From contig CAZUCU010000032.1 in NCBI GenBank assembly GCA_964618845.1, forward strand, positions 1 through 5,161: DNA of 5,161 nt. The letters are read 5' to 3'. This DNA comes from CAZUCU01 sp964618845 (GTDB lineage: Bacteria; Patescibacteriota; Minisyncoccia; Phycocordibacterales; JAACPR01). Under the pieces are notes generated by a model. The model was not told the DNA's origin. It made no database searches and was given only the letters and a program-made list of their open reading frames with translations. Of this stretch, positions 1 to 3,540 are shown piece after piece; the first letter of the stretch is position 1, and each line of letters starts with the position of its first letter. Made by a program: the position numbers and the translations under genes.

Positions 1-48
1 AGAAGATTAAAAGAGAGATTGGACAAAGAGAGAAAAATAACGCAATAA
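1..48 (+). CDS. 3' end of an upstream gene (partial)
   Basis: Frame 1 is open from the window edge to a TAA at 46-48 and gives 15 residues ending in KITQ. The fragment is highly charged (Arg, Lys, Glu), as in a helical C-terminus. Only this tail is visible, so no function can be given. Its last codons lie in a 17-base sequence (33-49) that recurs at 489-505. It is on the same strand as everything downstream and ends 16 bases before the next ATG, which fits an operon. The reading frame could be chance because it is so short. Confidence 0.45.
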   Translation, partial: RRLKERLDKERKITQ

Positions 49-64
49 ACGGGGGGATGATAAA

Positions 65-280
65 ATGGGATTATCAAAAAAGTTGAGATATGGCACAGAT
101 TATGAGCATGATTTTCCACCACTAAAAAGAAGATTTGGAAGTCTAATGGAAAAAAATCTATATGTGAGGATAACTGGATTGAAGATTCAAAATGATATAT
201 TGAGAGACTGGAATCCTTTCAGAACATATCAAATCGAACACCCAGAAAAACAATCACCAATCAAAAAAGAGGAGGATTGA
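65..280 (+). CDS. Hypothetical protein, 71 aa
   Basis: I do not recognise this protein. It is a basic, soluble-looking 71-residue product with no signal peptide or membrane segment. The first 25 residues are rich in Lys, Arg and aromatics (LRYGTDYEHDFPPLKRRFG), the middle contains a possible beta strand (LYVRITGLKI), and the end is charged (KKEED). The ATG at 65 is preceded by GGGGGGATGAT (51-61), a strong purine-rich ribosome binding site resembling the GGTGAT sites used through the window. The final codons (GAGGAGGAT) also form the ribosome binding site of the next gene, whose ATG lies three bases after this stop, so the two are probably translationally coupled. No in-frame alternative start is better placed. 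Confidence 0.75.
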   Translation: MGLSKKLRYGTDYEHDFPPLKRRFGSLMEKNLYVRITGLKIQNDILRDWNPFRTYQIEHPEKQSPIKKEED

Positions 281-283
281 AAT

Positions 284-484
284 ATGAAATTAAAATGTCC
301 AGATTGTGGGCACGAATTTGAAGCCAACGAAAAGGAGTATATTGGTGATATAATACCATGTCCAAATTGTTATGGTGCAACATATTATGTAGAGGACGAG
401 AATTATTCAAAAGCTATGGATTGTTTTGCACAGGAAGTTTATGAAGCAGTCATGGAGCCACACGACAGGGCAAAAGGAAGGTAA
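284..484 (+). CDS. Small zinc-ribbon protein, LysW-like N-terminal half
   Basis: The N-terminal ~40 residues form a zinc ribbon: CPDC at residues 5-8 and CPNC at 26-29, giving CX2C-X17-CX2C, with the GDII segment just before the second knuckle. This layout resembles LysW/ArgW, the amino-group carrier of archaeal and Thermus lysine/arginine synthesis. The LysW C-terminal EDWGE motif, whose final Glu carries the substrate, is absent; instead there is an acidic, probably helical tail (about 38-66) ending in AKGR. It is therefore unlikely to act as a carrier. A role as a small zinc-stabilised nucleic-acid or protein-binding factor is inference. AGGAGG at 270-275, inside the end of the preceding gene, sits 8 bases before the ATG and supports this start and coupling. 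Confidence 0.82.
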   Translation: MKLKCPDCGHEFEANEKEYIGDIIPCPNCYGATYYVEDENYSKAMDCFAQEVYEAVMEPHDRAKGR

Positions 485-488
485 GAGA

Positions 489-505
489 AAAAATAACGCA
501 ATAAA
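489..505 (+). repeat. 17-base repeat, copy 2 (copy 1 at 33-49)
   Basis: The AT-rich string aaaaataacgcaataaa is identical at 33-49 and 489-505. Both copies lie just upstream of a ribosome binding site and start codon (ATG 65 and ATG 522). Copy 1 overlaps the end of an open frame; copy 2 is in one of the longest intergenic gaps (485-521). It could be a recombination seam or a regulatory site. I see no dyad symmetry strong enough to call an operator. Confidence 0.5.
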
Positions 506-521
506 TAAAGAGGTGTAAAAA

Positions 522-809
522 ATGGGAAAAGAAGGGTATAAAAAAGAGATAACAAAAGAAGAAATGTATGCACTATATGGATTGCACACATTATGGACAG
601 AACATTTTTTAAAAGCAAGAGAGATGGAGAAAGGCATTTTAGATATTTTGGAAGCACAAGAGAAAGATACTACTGAAGTGTATGGTGGGTGGGTATCTGA
701 TGCATTGTGGGATTTAGTTTCAGCAAAAGAATTTCTCCACAAACTTGAAATAAAAGTTGTAAAAGGTGGTAAAGTTGAAAGTAAAGGAACTGAAACCAAA
801 GGTGATTAA
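522..809 (+). CDS. Hypothetical protein, 95 aa, mostly helical
   Basis: I do not recognise this 95-residue protein. Residues ~10-80 look alpha-helical, with heptad-like Leu/Ala and Glu/Lys spacing and several Trp residues (LWTEHFLKA, GGWVSDALWDL). It has no cysteines, signal peptide or membrane segment. The C-terminal ~20 residues are a polar tail, rich in Lys, Gly, Thr and Glu, that ends in ETKGD. The start at 522 is chosen for GAGGTG at 510-515, six bases upstream. The last codons, GGT GAT TAA, are also the ribosome binding site for the gene at 812. The final 25 bases across the junction (792-816) recur exactly at 1782-1806, so this C-terminus is part of an exchangeable junction block. Confidence 0.78.
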   Translation: MGKEGYKKEITKEEMYALYGLHTLWTEHFLKAREMEKGILDILEAQEKDTTEVYGGWVSDALWDLVSAKEFLHKLEIKVVKGGKVESKGTETKGD

Positions 810-816
810 AAATGGA
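792..816 (+). repeat. GD-stop/RBS/ATG junction block, copy A
   Basis: These 25 bases are identical to 1782-1806. The block encodes the last residues of one gene (ETKGD, stop), supplies the ribosome binding site GGTGAT, and includes the ATG of the next gene. Shorter or variant copies (core ggtgattaaaaatg) occur at 953-965, 2368-2381, 2583-2596, 3531-3543 and 5115-5128. Confidence 0.85.
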
Positions 817-961
817 GTTATATAAAGACGACATAGAAGAATTAAAATCTTTCTTGATAAATCAGATTGAAGATGATAAAAGAGCTATTGCAATATTGAA
901 GGTATCTTTATACCAAAAGCAAGTTCAACTCAACATTATAAAAAAATGGAAAGGTGATTAA
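812..961 (+). CDS. Hypothetical mini-protein, 49 aa
   Basis: This 49-residue frame runs from ATG 812 to TAA 959-961: MELYKDDIEELKSFL at the N-terminus and KKWKGD at the C-terminus. It looks like one or two amphipathic helices (acidic first half, basic second half) and has no cysteine or membrane segment. I know of no family for it. The ATG sits at the usual spacing after GGTGAT (801-806), and the gene itself ends in GGT GAT TAA, which is the ribosome binding site for the gene at 963. That precise head-to-tail arrangement is the main evidence that so short a frame is translated. Confidence 0.68.
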   Translation: MELYKDDIEELKSFLINQIEDDKRAIAILKVSLYQKQVQLNIIKKWKGD

Positions 962-962
962 A

Positions 963-1097
963 ATGGAAGATGAAATTGAAAGATTAAATTATGTCTTGGA
1001 AAGAAATTATTCAGAAGGTCTTGCAAGAGAGCATATTATTGATAAAATTAATGAATTGGTGAAAGCTATAAATAAATTAAAAGAGGCTAAACCATGA
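963..1097 (+). CDS. Hypothetical mini-protein, 44 aa, distant member of the array
   Basis: This 44-residue frame starts MEDEIERLNYVLERN and ends LKEAKP. The opening MEDE codons match the head block of the small-gene family downstream (genes at 1802 and 2379). The tail KEAK block matches genes at 1094, 2379 and 2594. It lacks the family's KQILEEI core, so it looks like a head and tail around an unrelated helical middle, or a shrunken member. GGTGAT at 953-958 is the ribosome binding site. The stop overlaps the next start as ATGA (1094-1097). GAGG at 1083-1086, inside the KEAK codons, is the likely ribosome binding site for the next gene. Confidence 0.68.
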   Translation: MEDEIERLNYVLERNYSEGLAREHIIDKINELVKAINKLKEAKP

Positions 1098-1098
1098 C
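1080..1098 (+). repeat. KEAK tail/RBS block, copy 1
   Basis: The sequence aaagaggctaaa followed by c/t and catgac occurs here and at 1301-1319, matching at 18 of 19 bases. Shorter copies lie at 2565-2579 and 2807-2819. In the first two copies it encodes KEAK at the C-terminus, provides GAGG seven bases before the next ATG, and forms the ATGA stop/start overlap. An 18-base stretch at 1074-1091 is also identical to 2801-2818. Confidence 0.8.
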
Positions 1099-1318
1099 AC
1101 CAGAAGAATTTGAAAAATATTACACAGAAATAACAAAAGCAGTTTTATCTGATTATCATATTGCAAGAAAAGTAATAAAACAAATTCTTGAAGAAATCTA
1201 CCAGAAAGGCAAAGACGACAAGTTCAAAGATATTGGCTATCTTGATGTAGATGAATTTTACCATGATGAAAATGAATTTTATCAATCAGATACTTCAATG
1301 AAAGAGGCTAAATCATGA
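1094..1318 (+). CDS. Small-gene family member 1 (FEK...KQILEEI), 74 aa
   Basis: First of five related small proteins. It has EEFEKYY near the N-terminus (residues 4-10), a central helix IKQILEEIYQKGKDDKF (28-44), and an acidic Asp/Glu/Tyr-rich stretch before the KEAKS tail. The 34 bases at 1175-1208, which encode the core, are identical to 1883-1916 in another member. I recognise no named family; the sequence suggests a short, soluble helical protein. The start forms an ATGA overlap with the preceding stop and lies seven bases after GAGG (1083-1086). The C-terminus repeats the same arrangement for the gene at 1315. A role in host takeover or counter-defence would fit an array of small accessory viral genes but is pure inference. 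Confidence 0.78.
   Translation: MTPEEFEKYYTEITKAVLSDYHIARKVIKQILEEIYQKGKDDKFKDIGYLDVDEFYHDENEFYQSDTSMKEAKS
1175..1208 (+). repeat. Core block, copy 1 (34-base exact repeat of 1883-1916)
   Basis: These 34 bases encode KQILEEIYQK and are identical to 1883-1916. The inner 22 bases (1176-1197) are present without a mismatch in all five family members. The block contains the near-palindrome TTCTTGAAGAA. Confidence 0.92.
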
Positions 1319-1319
1319 C
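1301..1319 (+). repeat. KEAK tail/RBS block, copy 2
   Basis: This matches 1080-1098 at 18 of 19 bases. It encodes KEAKS at the end of the gene at 1094, supplies GAGG at 1304-1307 seven bases before ATG 1315, and forms the ATGA overlap with that gene. Confidence 0.8.
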
Positions 1320-1479
1320 CTTTGATGAAAATATTAGGTGTCCGTTATGCGAAAGTGAAATGGAATTGATTGATGTAGTTGACCAACACCATACGGAAGT
1401 TTATAGGTGTAAAGTTTTTGATGACCACATATATTACAAAAATGTGGAAAAGAGGCGACCTTATGAAGTTTCATTTTAA
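1315..1479 (+). CDS. Possible small zinc-binding protein, 54 aa
   Basis: This 54-residue frame runs from the ATGA overlap at 1315 to TAA 1477-1479. It begins MTFDENIRCPLCESEM, with a CPLC knuckle at residues 9-12, then His25, His26, Cys32 and His38 (EVYRCKVFDDHIYY). CX2C...C...H could hold one zinc ion, but the second knuckle is not a clean CX2C, so zinc binding is a guess from spacing. The C-terminal ~14 residues are basic. The start is supported by GAGG (1304-1307) with the spacing used by the preceding gene. Its last 17 bases overlap the next gene. A longer frame from TTG 1379 in another frame competes in part of this region, but its N-terminal part has no comparable ribosome binding site. 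Confidence 0.66.
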   Translation: MTFDENIRCPLCESEMELIDVVDQHHTEVYRCKVFDDHIYYKNVEKRRPYEVSF

Positions 1480-1612
1480 AAATCCAAATCCAACTGATGA
1501 ACAAATTGAACAATGTTTGAAAGACATAGAAGCAATTAACAAAGAAGCTGGAGAACAGGAAAAAGAATTAGCAAGAAACTGGAATAAGATTATGCAATGG
1601 AGATTTAAATAA
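1463..1612 (+). CDS. Hypothetical mini-protein, 49 aa
   Basis: This is a helical, charged 49-residue protein beginning MKFHFKNPNPTDEQIEQC and ending MQWRFK. From about residue 10 on it is a predicted long amphipathic helix rich in Glu, Lys and Ala. No family is recognised. The frame extends upstream to a TTG at 1379, but I place the start at ATG 1463: GAGG at 1452-1455 lies seven bases upstream, the same spacing as the two preceding starts, and this leaves only a 17-base overlap with the gene at 1315. The stop at 1610-1612 is followed at once by GGTGAA (1615-1620), the ribosome binding site for ATG 1626. Confidence 0.68.
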   Translation: MKFHFKNPNPTDEQIEQCLKDIEAINKEAGEQEKELARNWNKIMQWRFK

Positions 1613-1625
1613 AAGGTGAATCAAA

Positions 1626-1799
1626 ATGAGAGTAGAAGATTTGATAATGTTGCTAAAACAATGTGACCAAAATGCCAAAGTTGAAATAATGAGTGAGTAT
1701 GATGACATATTTTTACCCTATGAAATCGAGGAACACCCCCCTTACCCATATATTACAATAATGACTATGTATAAAGAGAAAGAAACCAAAGGTGATTAA
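1626..1799 (+). CDS. Hypothetical protein, 57 aa
   Basis: This 57-residue frame starts MRVEDLIMLLKQCDQNAKVE and ends in KEKETKGD. A short N-terminal helix is followed by a Pro/Tyr-rich segment (LPYEIEEHPPYPYITIM) that looks like beta strands and turns. One cysteine is present and there is no membrane segment. I recognise no family. GGTGAATCAAA before the ATG is a variant of the common ribosome binding site. The C-terminal ETKGD and the following ATG belong to the 25-base block shared exactly with 792-816, so this gene's end and the end of the gene at 522 share a recent origin although the rest of the two proteins differ. Confidence 0.7.
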   Translation: MRVEDLIMLLKQCDQNAKVEIMSEYDDIFLPYEIEEHPPYPYITIMTMYKEKETKGD

Positions 1800-1806
1800 A
1801 AATGGA
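1782..1806 (+). repeat. GD-stop/RBS/ATG junction block, copy B
   Basis: Exact 25-base repeat of 792-816. From 1791 on it continues into the head block of the small-gene family: 1791-1825 matches 2368-2402 and 2583-2617 at 34 of 35 bases each. The head encodes MEDEVFEK (MKDEVFEK in the third copy). Confidence 0.88.
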
Positions 1807-2389
1807 AGATGAAGTTTTTGAAAAAGTGTTTGAAAGGATTGAGTTGTGTGGTATAGAGTTATCACTTATTGCAAAAGTAGAGATAAAACAAATTCTTGAA
1901 GAAATCTACCAGAAAGCATACGATGATTGTTATGAAGATTTTAGAACGGGAAAAAACTTTAAGGGAAAATCAAGACCCGAGGTATATATGCAAAATGCTA
2001 AGTATACTTGGGAAGAGGACTACTTGGGTCAGAATACTAAAAGAGTTACTTGCTTGGGAAAGATGATAGGGTATAATCGCGTTAAGAGTATGGAGGGCAA
2101 GCCTAAGAACTTCTGGAAAATAAATTTTGTCAAAGGCAAAATTTTCGGGAAAATCATAACAACGATGTTCATACCAGACGAGGAAGGAGGGGATATAGAA
2201 AACAAGGTGTTATCCAAACTGATAGCAGGGGATAAGGTATATGTATTGGAAATACAAGAGTCAGCAAAAAATACGATTAAGTTGGGTCGAGACAAATTAA
2301 ATATGTTAATGGTGACGGGGGCGATAAAAATTGACGTTATGCAGGGAGTGTATAAACAAATAAGGGGGATGATTAAAAATGGAAGATGA
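1802..2389 (+). CDS. Small-gene family member 2 fused to an extra ~150-aa domain
   Basis: Residues 1-45 are a family member: head MEDEVFEK and core IKQILEEIYQK at 28-38, with 34 bases identical to the gene at 1094. The remaining ~150 residues have no counterpart in the other members. They are basic and beta-rich (GKMIGYNRV, FWKINFVKGKIFGKIITTMFIPDEEG, GDKVYVLEIQ, LNMLMVTGAIKIDV). The strand/turn pattern could be an OB-like or similar nucleic-acid-binding barrel, but this is only an impression. G+C rises across the join: a 60-base line at 1861 has 17 G/C and one at 2161 has 26. The frame ends 11 bases inside the next gene (IKNGR). One frame over, the same bases read KGDD and stop, like the usual junction, suggesting that the extra segment entered with a frame change. 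The start follows GGTGAT at standard spacing. Confidence 0.82.
   Translation: MEDEVFEKVFERIELCGIELSLIAKVEIKQILEEIYQKAYDDCYEDFRTGKNFKGKSRPEVYMQNAKYTWEEDYLGQNTKRVTCLGKMIGYNRVKSMEGKPKNFWKINFVKGKIFGKIITTMFIPDEEGGDIENKVLSKLIAGDKVYVLEIQESAKNTIKLGRDKLNMLMVTGAIKIDVMQGVYKQIRGMIKNGR
1883..1916 (+). repeat. Core block, copy 2 (34-base exact repeat of 1175-1208)
   Basis: Identical to 1175-1208 over all 34 bases, encoding KQILEEIYQK. Identity stops right after the core, where the gene changes into its unique domain. Confidence 0.92.
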
Positions 2390-2402
2390 AGTTTTTGAAA
2401 AA
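2368..2402 (+). repeat. RBS + MEDEVFEK head block, copy 2
   Basis: Matches 1791-1825 at 34 of 35 bases, covering the ribosome binding site (here gatgat rather than ggtgat), the ATG and the codons for MEDEVFEK. The third copy is 2583-2617. Confidence 0.88.
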
Positions 2403-2591
2403 AAGTTTATGGAATTAGCTAATAAATATGAAGACTATTTTTATTTTTTAAATGAGGAATATAATAAGGATGGGATTAAACAAGCAAAAGATTGTGTAAA
2501 ACAAATTCTTGAAGAAATCTATAATAAGGGATACGAAGATGGATTTGGATATTTAATTGACGGAAAAGAGGCTAAACCCGAAGGTGATTAA
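2379..2591 (+). CDS. Small-gene family member 3, 70 aa
   Basis: Third family member, a 70-residue acidic protein. The head MEDEVFEKKF is at residues 1-10, a Tyr/Phe-rich middle follows (YEDYFYFLNEEYNKD, ~17-31), the core VKQILEEIYNKGYEDGF is at 40-56, and the tail GKEAKPEGD closes it. The tail carries both junction types in tandem: the KEAK block (2565-2579) and then GGT GAT TAA. The core sits 12 residues later than in members 1 and 2, so the variable middle has changed length while head and core stay almost identical in DNA. The start overlaps the preceding frame by 11 bases and follows GATGATTAAAA. Function unknown. Confidence 0.82.
   Translation: MEDEVFEKKFMELANKYEDYFYFLNEEYNKDGIKQAKDCVKQILEEIYNKGYEDGFGYLIDGKEAKPEGD
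2497..2521 (+). repeat. Core block, copy 3
   Basis: Twenty-five bases identical to 1176-1200 of copy 1, encoding KQILEEIY, then divergent (NKGYEDGF in place of QKGKDDKF). Confidence 0.9.
2565..2579 (+). repeat. KEAK tail block, copy 3
   Basis: aaagaggctaaacc is shared with 1080-1093. Here it is not at a start codon. It is followed directly by the GGTGAT junction block (2583-2596), so two alternative gene-end blocks are joined in one gene. Confidence 0.75.
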
Positions 2592-2617
2592 AAATGAAAG
2601 ATGAAGTTTTTGAAAAA
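2583..2617 (+). repeat. RBS + MKDEVFEK head block, copy 3
   Basis: Matches 1791-1825 at 34 of 35 bases; the single change turns the second codon from Glu to Lys. It includes GGTGAT, the ATG at 2594 and the DEVFEK codons. Confidence 0.88.
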
Positions 2618-2830
2618 ATAAAATCTGTCTTTGTTTTTACTGTGGACAATGAGAAATATGTTGCTTGGATTACACCAACTAATGAGGAATATTGTAAAAA
2701 ACAATTAAAACAAATTCTTGAAGAAATTGAGAGTGATGCTTTCAAAAGAGGAGTTAGCAAATTATTAGAAATCCCAAAAGATATTGAAGTAGAATTAATC
2801 AAATTAAAAGAGGCTAAAATACAAGGGTAA
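2594..2830 (+). CDS. Small-gene family member 4, 78 aa
   Basis: Fourth family member. The head MKDEVFEK (1-8) is followed by a variable, more hydrophobic middle (IKSVFVFTVDNEKYVAWITP, 9-28), the core LKQILEEI (38-45), then a different continuation (ESDAFKRGVSKLLEIPKDIEVELIKL) and the tail KEAKIQG. After the core it lacks the YQKG motif of the other members, so this part has been replaced or has diverged beyond recognition. The tail's 18 bases at 2801-2818 equal 1074-1091. GGTGAT at 2583-2588 supports the start. The stop is followed six bases later by the next ATG. Confidence 0.82.
   Translation: MKDEVFEKIKSVFVFTVDNEKYVAWITPTNEEYCKKQLKQILEEIESDAFKRGVSKLLEIPKDIEVELIKLKEAKIQG
2706..2727 (+). 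repeat. Core block, copy 4
   Basis: The 22-base core identical in all five family genes, encoding KQILEEI. Identity ends immediately afterwards (continuation ESDAF). Confidence 0.9.
2807..2819 (+). repeat. KEAK tail block, copy 4
   Basis: aaagaggctaaaa, part of the 18 bases (2801-2818) identical to 1074-1091. Its GAGG is about 23 bases from the next ATG (2837), so here it is probably not the ribosome binding site. Confidence 0.7.
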
Positions 2831-2836
2831 TTGAAA

Positions 2837-3019
2837 ATGAATAAGGAAGAATTTGAAAAGTATTTTGAAAAGTTGGAAAAGATTTACACTGTAATATGTG
2901 ATAATTGGTGGGAGTTTAATTTAGATGAAGATGAAAGAAAACAAGAGATAAAACAAATTCTTGAAGAAATTTACCAAAAAGGGCAAACAGATAAATTTAT
3001 TTTCAGGAAAAGGCCATAA
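2837..3019 (+). CDS. Small-gene family member 5, 60 aa
   Basis: Fifth family member, 60 residues: head MNKEEFEKYFEKLEK, Trp-rich middle (CDNWWEFNLDEDE, 21-33), core IKQILEEIYQKGQTDKF (38-54), basic tail IFRKRP. The head resembles member 1 (EEFEKYY) more than the MEDEVFEK type. The frame opens with a TTG at 2831, but ATG 2837 is preferred: GGGTAATT (2825-2832) lies four bases upstream and resembles a decayed GGTGAT junction. This is the last member, and the tail blocks are missing. The next gene starts one base after the stop. Function unknown; the family looks like short helical proteins that may oligomerise or bind a partner through the conserved core. Confidence 0.8.
   Translation: MNKEEFEKYFEKLEKIYTVICDNWWEFNLDEDERKQEIKQILEEIYQKGQTDKFIFRKRP
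2949..2970 (+). repeat. Core block, copy 5
   Basis: The same 22-base core as in the other four genes, followed by ttaccaaaaagg, which is close to copies 1 and 2 (ctaccagaaagg) with synonymous changes. Confidence 0.9.
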
Positions 3020-3020
3020 T

Positions 3021-3137
3021 ATGAAAGACAATATGAAATATCATGAACTATTATTGGAAAAATTGGAAGAAGAGTATTGGGCGGACATGAACGCAGAAAG
3101 AGAAAGAGAAGAGCAGGAGGAAGAGGATGTATTATAA
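3021..3137 (+). CDS. Acidic mini-protein, 38 aa
   Basis: This 38-residue frame begins MKDNMKYHELLLEKLEEEYW and ends in an acidic run (EREREEQEEEDVL). It has 15 acidic against 5 basic residues and looks like a single helix. No family is recognised. It starts one base after the preceding stop, with only a weak purine run upstream, so initiation may depend on coupling. Its acidic codons contain the AGGAGG (3115-3120) that serves the next gene, and the two frames overlap by 11 bases. Because a purine-rich stretch translates as Glu/Lys/Arg by default, some of the acidity may be composition rather than function. Confidence 0.55.
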   Translation: MKDNMKYHELLLEKLEEEYWADMNAEREREEQEEEDVL

Positions 3138-3261
3138 AAATCTACGAAGCGTGCAGTTTAGATATCCTAAGTCTTTGAGCCTACGGGACTATGCCAGATT
3201 CATGAAAAAGCGAGGGATAGACAAAAGGGATTATATGGATAACAGATACTTGTACAGGTGA
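3127..3261 (+). CDS. Basic mini-protein, 44 aa
   Basis: This 44-residue frame starts MYYKNLRSVQFRYPKSLSLR and ends RYLYR. It has 13 Lys/Arg against 4 Asp and no Glu, with seven Tyr, as expected for a peptide that binds nucleic acid or an acidic partner. No family is recognised. AGGAGG (3115-3120) six bases before ATG 3127 is the strongest consensus ribosome binding site in the window. The gene overlaps the acidic gene at 3021 by 11 bases, and its own final bases (GGTGA) provide the ribosome binding site for the TTG start at 3266. Base composition becomes visibly richer in G+C around here. Confidence 0.65.
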   Translation: MYYKNLRSVQFRYPKSLSLRDYARFMKKRGIDKRDYMDNRYLYR

Positions 3262-3265
3262 TAGC

Positions 3266-3538
3266 TTGGGAAAGAAATTGAAATGGTCTAAAGTTTTGGA
3301 GCATATGTGGCTAGTCCAGTTTGAGAATTACGAAAAGCTGAAGGAAGATCTCAGATGTGCTAGTTACTACGAGCTGGAGGCCAAGGTAAAGAATTGTCAT
3401 GAGGAAAGTTATTACAAACGCTTTAAAACGTTAGAGCAATACAAAGAAGTGTTTTTTGAGGCAATGGACGCAACATTCACCCAAGACGAGCAAGAGATAT
3501 TCGTGGAGAATATGAATAGGATATACAACGGGTGTTAA
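3266..3538 (+). CDS. Hypothetical protein, 90 aa, TTG start
   Basis: I do not recognise this 90-residue protein. It is aromatic and charged, and mostly helical by eye (MWLVQFENYEKLKEDLR, YYELEAKVKN, LEQYKEVFFEAMDATF). Three cysteines are scattered (residues 31, 44 and 90) and do not form a binding motif. I place the start at TTG 3266: GGTGAT (3257-3262), overlapping the stop of the previous gene, lies three bases upstream, while the first in-frame ATG (3305) has no ribosome binding site and would remove the conserved-looking N-terminus. The gene ends GGG TGT TAA, and these bases form the GGTGTTAAAA site for ATG 3541. Confidence 0.72.
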   Translation: MGKKLKWSKVLEHMWLVQFENYEKLKEDLRCASYYELEAKVKNCHEESYYKRFKTLEQYKEVFFEAMDATFTQDEQEIFVENMNRIYNGC

Positions 3539-3540
3539 AA

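Noticed and set aside
407..799. Long minus-strand open frame of 130 residues rich in Ser, Phe and Leu, with a second one at 439-657
   Set aside because: It is antisense to two well-supported + genes with good ribosome binding sites; its hydrophobic composition is what the complement of Lys/Glu-rich codons gives.
1379..1462. N-terminal extension of the gene at 1463 from a TTG start
   Set aside because: It would overlap the gene at 1315 by about 100 bases and has no ribosome binding site, while ATG 1463 has GAGG at the spacing used by its neighbours.
1176..2970. Reading the five core repeats as a CRISPR array
   Set aside because: The repeats lie inside open reading frames, spacing varies from about 209 to 708 bases, and the intervening sequence is coding, so there are no spacers.
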